Part shown: one piece after another, positions 1 to 6,305 of the stretch | Numbering within the stretch: the stretch's first letter is position 1 | Layout of the letters: every line of letters begins with the position of its first letter | Source: an uncultured Oscillospiraceae bacterium | GTDB lineage: Bacteria > Bacillota_A > Clostridia > Oscillospirales > Acutalibacteraceae | Direction of reading: 5' to 3' | Length of the DNA: 7,586 bases | Assembly: GCA_905211185.1 (NCBI GenBank) | Contig: CAJLZR010000038.1 | Span: 1-7,586 of the forward strand | Position numbers and translations under genes: made by a program | The notes under the pieces: generated by a model | Seen by the model: only the letters and a program-made list of their open reading frames with translations | Databases searched by the model: none | What the model was told of the DNA's origin: nothing

Positions 1-1159
1 CAACTTGGGGTGGATAAAAAGTATAAAAAATAATAACCCAAATTTGTTTGTAATTTTGTGTGGGTGTATGACCGAACAGCCTACTGTTATTGAAAAAATA
101 AAAGAAAAACACCCTTTTGTGGATTTGGTTTTTGGTACTCATTCGATTTATAAATTTCCGGATCTTTTTTATAAGGCTTTGGCAAAAAGGGAAGAAAGCG
201 ATAAAAAGCACAAAGGGGTTTATATTTCCGAAAAAACTGATAGTATAGCCGAAGATTTTCCGGTAAGACGTGATAATGCCCTTAAGGCGTTTGTTTCTAT
301 AATGTATGGGTGTAATAATTTTTGTTCCTACTGTATTGTCCCGTATGTACGGGGTAGGGAGCGCAGCAGAAGTCTTTTAGAAATTATTAAAGAGTTTAAA
401 AATCTTGTAAATGCAGGGTACAAAGATATAACTTTGCTTGGGCAAAATGTTAATTCGTATGGTCGGGGCCTTGATGAAAATATCGATTTTGCGGATTTAT
501 TAAAAAAGCTCGATGAGGTTCCGGGTGAGTATAGAATAAGATTCATGACGTCTCACCCTAAAGATGCCTCTAAAAAGTTATTTGATACGATTGCAAAAAG
601 CCAGCATATAGTGCACCATATCCATTTGCCTGTTCAGTGCGGAAGCAACAGAATTTTAAAAGAGATGAACCGTAAGTATACAAAAGAAGACTATTTAAAA
701 ATAATAGATTATGCTAAGAATAAAATACCGGATATTACTTTTACAAGCGATATCATAGTTGGCTTTCCGGGCGAAACTTACAAAGAGTTTTTGGAAACTT
801 TGGAGCTTATCAAAAAAGTAAAATTTTCCTCTCTTTTTACCTTTATTTATTCAAAAAGAACGGGCACAAAGGCTGCAAAGATGGAGGACCATATTTCCAA
901 AGAAGAAAAAACCAAGTGGCTTTTGGAGCTTCTTGATGTTCAAAAGGATATATCCGAAAATTTATGTAAAGGTATGGTAGGAAAAACGCTAAAAGTTTTA
1001 GCTGAAAGTTATGACGAAAAGAAGTCGTGCCTATTTTGCCGTACAGACGGAAATTTAATTGTAGAGATAACCGGAGCGGACAAGTCCATGATTGGAAAAT
1101 TCTTAAACGTTCTGGTAACGAATTCTCGTCAAGAGGCACTGATTGGAAAAATTATATAA
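1..1159 (+). CDS. miaB: tRNA-2-methylthio-N6-dimethylallyladenosine synthase MiaB (5' partial)
   Basis: This radical SAM methylthiotransferase converts i6A37 to ms2i6A37 in tRNA, using S-adenosylmethionine and two 4Fe-4S clusters. The frame is open to the window edge. A TTG at base 5 is the first possible start codon, but it falls inside a conserved region, so the true start lies upstream. The roughly 384 visible residues compare with about 440-510 in the family, so the first two cysteines of the UPF0004 domain are missing. Numbering from base 5, the third cysteine of that domain is C21 (CGCM). The radical SAM triad CNNFCSYC is C103, C107 and C110. LLGQNVNSYG lies near 144-153, HLPVQCGSNR near 207-216 and SDIIVGFPGET near 248-258. 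A TRAM RNA-binding domain covers about 322-384. LLGQNVNSYG and the partnership with miaA in this cluster favour MiaB over MtaB or RimO. The stop lies 26 bases before the next gene. Confidence 0.96.
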   Translation, partial: NLGWIKSIKNNNPNLFVILCGCMTEQPTVIEKIKEKHPFVDLVFGTHSIYKFPDLFYKALAKREESDKKHKGVYISEKTDSIAEDFPVRRDNALKAFVSIMYGCNNFCSYCIVPYVRGRERSRSLLEIIKEFKNLVNAGYKDITLLGQNVNSYGRGLDENIDFADLLKKLDEVPGEYRIRFMTSHPKDASKKLFDTIAKSQHIVHHIHLPVQCGSNRILKEMNRKYTKEDYLKIIDYAKNKIPDITFTSDIIVGFPGETYKEFLETLELIKKVKFSSLFTFIYSKRTGTKAAKMEDHISKEEKTKWLLELLDVQKDISENLCKGMVGKTLKVLAESYDEKKSCLFCRTDGNLIVEITGADKSMIGKFLNVLVTNSRQEALIGKII

Positions 1160-1171
1160 ATAAACAACAAG

Positions 1172-1177
1172 AAGGAG
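1172..1177 (+). promoter_or_regulatory. Shine-Dalgarno site that fixes the start of the YlbF-like gene
   Basis: AAGGAG ends 8 bases before the ATG at 1186, which is ideal spacing. The same frame is open back to an ATG at 1027, but that would overlap the end of miaB by over 130 bases and has no comparable site. The first residues after 1186 (METEVIELARELG) also match the usual beginning of YlbF/YmcA proteins. The 1186 start is therefore chosen. Confidence 0.9.
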
Positions 1178-1185
1178 AAATTAAC

Positions 1186-1602
1186 ATGGAAACAGAAGTT
1201 ATAGAACTTGCAAGAGAGCTTGGAAGCGCAATTCAAAGGCACGAAAGTTATATAGACTATAAGATTAAACAGCAAAACGTCGAATGCGATGAAAACCTTC
1301 AGAAAATGATGAAGGATTTTAACTCCAAAAAGTCTGAAATTAACCAAGAAATTTCAAAGGAAAATACCGATCAAAGTAAAATCGATAAGCTAAATGAAGA
1401 AATAAATAAGCTTTATATGGATATAATGCAAAACGAAACAATGAATAAGTATAACGAGGCAAAGCAAAAATTTGAAAGTGTTTTAAGAGGTATTACTCTT
1501 ATAATTAATCGCTCATCTTTTGGCGAGGACCCCAAAACAATAGATATAGAAGAAAGCGATTCTTGTTCCGGAAGCTGCCACGGCTGCTCCGGATGTTCGT
1601 GA
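1186..1602 (+). CDS. YlbF/YmcA (RicA/RicF-like) family protein with cysteine-rich C-terminal tail
   Basis: This 138-residue, mostly helical, highly charged protein resembles the Com_YlbF family in length and pattern: an N-terminal helix (VIELARELGSAIQ), a Lys/Glu-rich coiled-coil-like middle at about 35-100, then a hydrophobic stretch (GITLIINRS). In B. subtilis the relatives YmcA (RicA) and YlbF (RicF) join YaaT (RicT) in a complex that carries 4Fe-4S clusters and affects RNase Y-dependent mRNA processing, biofilm formation, competence and sporulation. Here C127, C131, C134 and C137 form C-x3-C-x2-C-x2-C at the extreme C-terminus, with H132 between them. C34 is the only other cysteine. The tail is a plausible metal or Fe-S ligand set, but that is inferred. 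The position right after miaB matches ymcA after ymcB in Bacillus, though sequence alone does not separate a RicA from a RicF orthologue. No signal peptide or membrane segment is seen. Assignment is by pattern only. Confidence 0.75.
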   Translation: METEVIELARELGSAIQRHESYIDYKIKQQNVECDENLQKMMKDFNSKKSEINQEISKENTDQSKIDKLNEEINKLYMDIMQNETMNKYNEAKQKFESVLRGITLIINRSSFGEDPKTIDIEESDSCSGSCHGCSGCS

Positions 1603-1639
1603 AATATTATTAGTTTTAGAAAAGCGAGTGTAGTATATA

Positions 1640-4264
1640 ATGCCTGAAATATCACCAATGATGCGCCAGTACTTGGGAATTAAAGAAAAATATAAAGATA
1701 GCATTTTGTTTTTTCGCCTGGGCGACTTTTATGAAATGTTCTTTGATGACGCAAAATTAGTTTCTGAAGAACTGGACCTAACATTAACCGGCAAAGATTA
1801 TGGCCAAAAAGAACGTGCACCCATGTGCGGTATACCTTATCACAGCTGCGAAGCATATATAGCAAGGCTTGTTGCCAAGGGGTATAAAATTGCCATGTGC
1901 GATCAAGTGGAAGATCCTGCCAAAGCTAAAGGAATAGTTAAAAGAGAAGTTGTAAGGGTTGTTACTCCCGGAACCGTTATGGAAGAAAGCATGCTCGATG
2001 AATCCAAAAATAACTATATTTGCTCTGTTTATATTGCAAAAAAAGCAGAAAGCGCTTGCGTTTCCTTTTGCGATATTTCCACGGGAGAGCTTAAAGTTAC
2101 GGATTTTTCGGGGGATACAAGTAAAGTAATAAACGAGATAAAAAACGAACTTGGTAAATTTTCTCCAACTGAAATACTGGCATATGGAGATATCTCGTGT
2201 TTAAATACCTTAAAACAATTTGTTTTGGGCCGACTTTCTTGTAGGTTTGAAATTCTCTATGAAGATATTTCCGAAGATGCCAGCAAAGAACTTTTAAAAA
2301 CGCATTTTAAAAATATAGATAAAAATGGCTTGTGGAGCAAAGTTTGTGTTTTAAAATCCTTAGGCATATTATTTAGTTATTTAAAAAACACTCAAAAAAC
2401 AGGGCTTGAAAGAATAGAAAAGGTTTCTTATTATAATTCTTCCGAGTATATGGGGCTTGATATAAATGCCATAAGAAATTTAGAGCTTATGGAAACGCTT
2501 CGGTCCAAATCTAAAAAAGGTTCACTTCTGTGGGTGCTTGATAAAACAAAAACCGCAATGGGTAAGAGGCTGCTTCGTTCGTGGATTGAGCGTCCGCTTT
2601 GTGATGTTGTTAAAATTACGAACAGGCAAGAAGGGGTAGAAGAACTTGTAAATAACATTGCTATGCGTGATGAGCTTAGCGATTTGCTTTCGGGCGTTCA
2701 TGATATTGAAAGAATTATGACCAAAATTACTTACGGTTCTGCAAATGCGCGGGATTTAAAATCACTTTCCGCTACCCTTTCCAAATTGCCTGAAATAAAA
2801 TTTAACCTCTATAAATCAAAATCTAAAATTTTAAAATACATGTGTGATAATCTAGACCTTGCAAAAGACGTTTATATGTTAATTGAAGATGCAATAGTTG
2901 AAGAACCGCCATTTTTGGTCAAAGAAGGCGGAATTATAAAAAAGGGATATAGCCCGGAGGTTGACCAGCTCCGTGATGACGTCAGCGGGGGGGAAAACAC
3001 TATTGCCGAAATCGAGAAAAGAGAACGCGAAAAAACAGGAATTCCAAAGCTAAAAGTTGGGTACAATAGGGTATTTGGCTATTATATTGAGGTAACTAAT
3101 CCTTATAAAGATAAAGTCCCGGAAGATTACATAAGAAAACAAACGCTCACCAACTGCGAAAGATACATAACGCAAGAATTAAAAGATTTGGAATCTAGAA
3201 TCTTATACGCAAGAGATAAGATTAATGATACCGAATATAGAATTTTTGAAGATGTACGAAGAAAAGTTGCGGCAAGACTTTCTGAGATGACAAAAATAGC
3301 AACTATTATAGCAAATCTTGATGTTGTGCGTTCGCTTGCAGAAACGGCTTTTTTAAATAATTATACAAAACCTGTGGTTAATAATGAGGATACTATAAAC
3401 ATAGCGGAAGGGCGCCACCCTGTTGTGGAGCTTCTTATAAACGGTGCGCCGTTTGTGCCAAATAGCGCTACCCTTGATAATAAAAAGAATACAATAGCGC
3501 TTATAACAGGCCCTAACATGGCGGGCAAATCAACGTATATGCGCCAGATTGCGCTGATAGTTTTAATGGCGCAAATAGGCAGTTTTGTTCCTGCACAAAG
3601 TGCCGAGATTGGAATAGTTGATAATATTTTTACAAGAATAGGCGCTTCGGATGATTTGTCTTCCGGACAGTCGACATTTATGTTAGAAATGAATGAGGTT
3701 GCGGATATTATAAAAAATGCCACTCCGAAGAGCTTGCTTATTCTAGATGAAATAGGAAGAGGAACTTCCACTTTTGACGGCATGAGTATCGCAAAAGCCG
3801 TGCTCGAATATATAGCTGATGCTAAAAAAATTGGCGCCAAAACGCTTTTTGCAACACATTACCATGAGCTTACTTCGATGTCTGATGAGTTTGATAATAT
3901 CAAAAATTATAATGTTTCGGTTAAACGTCGTGGAGAAGATATAACTTTTTTAAGAAGAATTGTTCCGGGCGCTGCTGATGACAGCTACGGAATAGAGGTT
4001 GCAAAACTTGCCGGGCTTCCAAAGGGTATTATCGAGCGTTCCAGAGAAATTTTAAAAACTTTGGAATCGGGCGAAACTCAGTTTGCAAGTTGTGGTGCTC
4101 ATACTAAAGATAGCCAAAACGTACAGCTTAAATTTGAAAGTGTAAATTCAAAAAATAATGAACTGATTGAAAGGCTTAAAAATTTGGATATAAGTGTTCT
4201 TACTCCCATAGAAGCTATGAACGTGCTTTATAAATTGGTAAGCGACGCAAACGAGGCATTTTAA
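1640..4264 (+). CDS. mutS: DNA mismatch repair protein MutS
   Basis: MutS binds mismatches and small loops as a dimer and, with ATP, becomes a sliding clamp that recruits MutL. At 874 residues it is full length for MutS1. The mismatch-reading Phe-x-Glu motif is F30-Y31-E32 in LGDFYEMFF. The connector, lever and clamp domains follow, including KVGYNRVFGYYIEVTNPY at about 472-489. The ATPase has Walker A GPNMAGKS (624-631), the signature SSGQST (674-679), Walker B acidic residues D703-E704 in LILDEIGRGTSTFDG, and the switch histidine H740 in ATHYHEL. The C-terminal helical domain includes TPIEAMNVLYKL. QLKFE at 829-833 resembles the clamp-binding site of Gram-positive MutS. The ATG at 1640 matches the usual N-terminus (SPMMRQYLGIKEKY) but has only a weak Shine-Dalgarno site (AAGCGAG, about 1622-1628). 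A G7 run at 2987-2993 encodes G450-G451. mutL follows after 35 bases. Confidence 0.99.
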   Translation: MPEISPMMRQYLGIKEKYKDSILFFRLGDFYEMFFDDAKLVSEELDLTLTGKDYGQKERAPMCGIPYHSCEAYIARLVAKGYKIAMCDQVEDPAKAKGIVKREVVRVVTPGTVMEESMLDESKNNYICSVYIAKKAESACVSFCDISTGELKVTDFSGDTSKVINEIKNELGKFSPTEILAYGDISCLNTLKQFVLGRLSCRFEILYEDISEDASKELLKTHFKNIDKNGLWSKVCVLKSLGILFSYLKNTQKTGLERIEKVSYYNSSEYMGLDINAIRNLELMETLRSKSKKGSLLWVLDKTKTAMGKRLLRSWIERPLCDVVKITNRQEGVEELVNNIAMRDELSDLLSGVHDIERIMTKITYGSANARDLKSLSATLSKLPEIKFNLYKSKSKILKYMCDNLDLAKDVYMLIEDAIVEEPPFLVKEGGIIKKGYSPEVDQLRDDVSGGENTIAEIEKREREKTGIPKLKVGYNRVFGYYIEVTNPYKDKVPEDYIRKQTLTNCERYITQELKDLESRILYARDKINDTEYRIFEDVRRKVAARLSEMTKIATIIANLDVVRSLAETAFLNNYTKPVVNNEDTINIAEGRHPVVELLINGAPFVPNSATLDNKKNTIALITGPNMAGKSTYMRQIALIVLMAQIGSFVPAQSAEIGIVDNIFTRIGASDDLSSGQSTFMLEMNEVADIIKNATPKSLLILDEIGRGTSTFDGMSIAKAVLEYIADAKKIGAKTLFATHYHELTSMSDEFDNIKNYNVSVKRRGEDITFLRRIVPGAADDSYGIEVAKLAGLPKGIIERSREILKTLESGETQFASCGAHTKDSQNVQLKFESVNSKNNELIERLKNLDISVLTPIEAMNVLYKLVSDANEAF
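2987..2993 (+). repeat. G7 homopolymer run inside mutS
   Basis: Seven consecutive G bases encode two glycines (GGG GGG, G450-G451) plus the first base of the next Glu codon. The residues fall in a charged helical stretch just before EKREREKTG of the clamp region. It is the only run of seven G or C found by eye, in a sequence where A and T runs of this length are common. A slip of one base would truncate MutS before its ATPase domain. The run itself is certain; any switching role is speculative. Confidence 0.85.
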
Positions 4265-4286
4265 ATTTTAATTATCAATAATCTTT

Positions 4287-4291
4287 TGGAG
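4287..4291 (+). promoter_or_regulatory. Shine-Dalgarno site of mutL
   Basis: TGGAG ends 8 bases before the ATG at 4300. The first residues, INVLSKKISQLIAAGEVVERP, are the canonical start of MutL, so site and protein agree on this start. Confidence 0.75.
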
Positions 4292-4299
4292 TTTTTAAA

Positions 4300-6303
4300 A
4301 TGAAAAAAATTAACGTTCTTAGTAAAAAAATATCTCAGCTTATTGCAGCCGGAGAGGTTGTGGAGCGACCGGCTTCCGTTTTAAAAGAGTTGCTTGAAAA
4401 CTCTATTGATGCGGGAGCCACAAGAATTACCGTTGAAATAAAAAACGGCGGAGTAAAGCTAATTAAAATAACGGATAATGGCAGCGGTATATATAAAGAT
4501 GATGTTAAAAATGCTTTTTTGCGCCATGCAACCAGTAAATTACGTTTGGCTGAGGATTTAAATAATATAAGCTCGTTGGGATTTAGGGGCGAAGCGCTTG
4601 CTTCTATTTGCGCTGTTTCTAAACTTGAGATTATTACAAAAACCAAAGAAGAAGCGGAAGGAACCCACTATTTTATAAATGGAGGGGTTCCATCTATATG
4701 TGAGCCTATTGGGTGCTCCGATGGAACAGTAATTTTCGTAAAAGATTTGTTTTATAATGTTCCTGCTCGCATGAAGTTTTTAAAAAAAGATGTGGCGGAG
4801 GGTAACGCTTGTGCGGGAGTAATTGATAAACTTGCTCTTTCGCATTCCGAAATAGCGTTTAAATTTATAAGAGACGGAAAATTAGTTTTAAATACTCCGG
4901 GCAACGGCAAAGTAAAAGATGCAATATATTGTGTCTATGGTAAGGATTTTGCCGAAAATATGCTTTTGGTAGATTATCAGCTTAACAACATTAAAGTCAG
5001 CGGATTTGTAAGTAGGCCTATTTATTCTAAACCTACCAAAAATATGCAGCATTTTTTTGTAAATGGCAGATATGTTAAAAGTAAACTTGGTTCAAGCGCT
5101 TTAGATGAAGCTTTTAAGAATTCGGTAATGGTCGGAAAGTTTCCTTATTGCGTACTTTATATCAAACTTTCGCCGGGACTTGTGGATGTTAATGTTCACC
5201 CCGCAAAAACGGAAGTTAAATTTGTAAATGATAAACTTGTTTTTGAAGCTATATACTATGCGGTAAAATCTGCACTAATGCGTGGCGATGAAAATAAGAT
5301 TGCCCCGGCTGTGAATCGTTTGAGCGATAGTTCTAGTGGTATTTTTTCGCATAAGAATAACTTAAATTTTACGAACAAAAATTTTGGTAATATAGAAATT
5401 CATAAGAATGAAAATTTGGTAAAAAGTCTTGTTTCAAACGAGGAACACTCCCAAAAAAACACCTTTGAAAGTATAAAAAAAGAGCCTCTTGGTGCTAATG
5501 ATTTTAAAGCTTTGAATTCTAATTTGTTTGCAGAAGAAATTACCTTACAGGAGAAAATTTTCAAAAAAGAACCTCAAGTATCGCAAGTAAAAGCAGAGCA
5601 AGAAGTATCTAACGAAAAAAATGAGGATTTATTTTATTTTCCCCCAAAAAACGAAAATAAAAAGATAAATGATTTAAATACATCGGCAAAAAAGCAGGAA
5701 TTTGCCGCCGAAAATTGTTTTGATGATATTTTTGAAAAAAAGATAAACGTTATAGGCGAAATTTTCAAATGCTATATAATAATCGAATATGAAAATAAAA
5801 TGGTGCTGGTTGATAAACACGCCGCACACGAAAGAATTATATTTGAAAAATTAAAAGGCGGAAATAAAGAAGCTACTTCTCAAGTTTTATTGGAGCCTAA
5901 AGTTATACAAATGGAAAAAAATGAATATAGCGCAATCGTTGAAAATATAAGTTTGCTTTCCAAAGCCGGATTTGATTTGGATAATTTTGGCGTAGGAAGC
6001 GTAATTGTAAGAGGCGCACCGATGTATATAGCAATAAATGAGATATCAGATGCTATTTTGGAGATTGCTGATTATATAGTAAATAACAGAAAGAGTATAG
6101 ATAATAAGAAACTAGATTGGCTTTATCATAACATTGCGTGTAGGGCGGCAATAAAAGCAGGTAACAAAAGCTCAAATGAAGAAATAATTGCATTGGTAAA
6201 GACGCTCCTTGAAAATCCGGAGGTGAAATACTGCCCACACGGAAGACCTATATTTGTTGATTTTTCTAAGAAATTTATTGAAAAGCAGTTTGGAAGGATA
6301 TAA
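4300..6303 (+). CDS. mutL: DNA mismatch repair endonuclease MutL
   Basis: MutL is recruited by mismatch-bound MutS and, in bacteria without MutH, nicks the new DNA strand itself. The 667 residues contain an N-terminal GHKL ATPase: catalytic E30 and N34 in KELLENSIDAGA, DNGSGI (59-64), GFRGEAL (94-100) and HPAKTEVKF with K303. A polar linker rich in Lys, Asn and Glu spans about 330-472. The C-terminal domain holds the endonuclease motifs DKHAAHERIIFE (505-516), ACRAAIKAG (613-621), CPHGRP (645-650) and terminal FGRI, so metal-dependent nicking should be intact. The first motif has Lys where the consensus DQHA-x2-E-x4-E has Gln. QVLLEP (528-533) fits the Q-x2-(L/I)-x-P clamp-binding motif. Two A7 runs lie within the first 31 bases of the gene. 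It ends 2 bases before miaA, and its last codons carry the miaA ribosome-binding site, which suggests coupled translation. Confidence 0.99.
   Translation: MKKINVLSKKISQLIAAGEVVERPASVLKELLENSIDAGATRITVEIKNGGVKLIKITDNGSGIYKDDVKNAFLRHATSKLRLAEDLNNISSLGFRGEALASICAVSKLEIITKTKEEAEGTHYFINGGVPSICEPIGCSDGTVIFVKDLFYNVPARMKFLKKDVAEGNACAGVIDKLALSHSEIAFKFIRDGKLVLNTPGNGKVKDAIYCVYGKDFAENMLLVDYQLNNIKVSGFVSRPIYSKPTKNMQHFFVNGRYVKSKLGSSALDEAFKNSVMVGKFPYCVLYIKLSPGLVDVNVHPAKTEVKFVNDKLVFEAIYYAVKSALMRGDENKIAPAVNRLSDSSSGIFSHKNNLNFTNKNFGNIEIHKNENLVKSLVSNEEHSQKNTFESIKKEPLGANDFKALNSNLFAEEITLQEKIFKKEPQVSQVKAEQEVSNEKNEDLFYFPPKNENKKINDLNTSAKKQEFAAENCFDDIFEKKINVIGEIFKCYIIIEYENKMVLVDKHAAHERIIFEKLKGGNKEATSQVLLEPKVIQMEKNEYSAIVENISLLSKAGFDLDNFGVGSVIVRGAPMYIAINEISDAILEIADYIVNNRKSIDNKKLDWLYHNIACRAAIKAGNKSSNEEIIALVKTLLENPEVKYCPHGRPIFVDFSKKFIEKQFGRI
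4303..4330 (+). repeat. Two A7 runs at the start of mutL
   Basis: Runs of seven A at 4303-4309 and 4324-4330 fall in codons 2-4 and 9-11 (Lys codons, ending in Ile codons). A one-base slip in either would abolish MutL almost from its first codon. A7 or T7 runs also occur elsewhere in this AT-rich window (for example 2038-2044, 3824-3830, 5052-5058 and 6804-6810, and an A8 in miaA at 6755-6762), so they may simply reflect base composition. Confidence 0.8.
6294..6298 (+). promoter_or_regulatory. Shine-Dalgarno site of miaA inside the end of mutL
   Basis: AAGGA lies in the codons for the final Gly-Arg of MutL and ends 7 bases before the miaA ATG at 6306. Ribosomes finishing mutL therefore stop right at the miaA start, typical of translational coupling. 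Confidence 0.8.
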
Positions 6304-6305
6304 AA

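Noticed and set aside
1027..1185. An upstream in-frame ATG at 1027 that would extend the YlbF-like protein to 191 residues
   Set aside because: The extension overlaps the conserved TRAM domain of miaB in another frame, has no ribosome-binding site, and the strong site at 1172-1177 points to 1186.
1636..1641. TATAAT, a perfect -10 promoter box, just at the mutS start
   Set aside because: It overlaps the start codon, so transcripts from it would begin inside mutS, and no good -35 box lies at the right distance.
1600..1644. The TGA after the cysteine-rich tail could be read as selenocysteine, since the frame stays open 14 more codons
   Set aside because: The extension has no family-like sequence, would overlap the mutS start, and no stem-loop suited to a selenocysteine insertion element is visible.
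3361..3840. A 159-codon open frame on the minus strand within mutS
   Set aside because: It lies opposite the highly conserved MutS ATPase region, has no ribosome-binding site or recognisable family, and is a typical shadow of a strongly constrained gene.
4271..4282. Inverted repeat ATTAT-CA-ATAAT between mutS and mutL
   Set aside because: Five A/T pairs with a two-base loop would not form a stable hairpin, no T-run follows directly, and such repeats are expected by chance in AT-rich spacers.
4335..4646. A 103-codon open frame on the minus strand within mutL
   Set aside because: It is antisense to the conserved GHKL ATPase motifs and has no independent coding evidence.
5290..5715. The Lys/Asn/Glu-rich mutL linker as a possible insertion or foreign segment
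   Set aside because: A variable, polar linker between the ATPase and endonuclease domains is normal for MutL, its length is ordinary, and base composition matches the neighbours.
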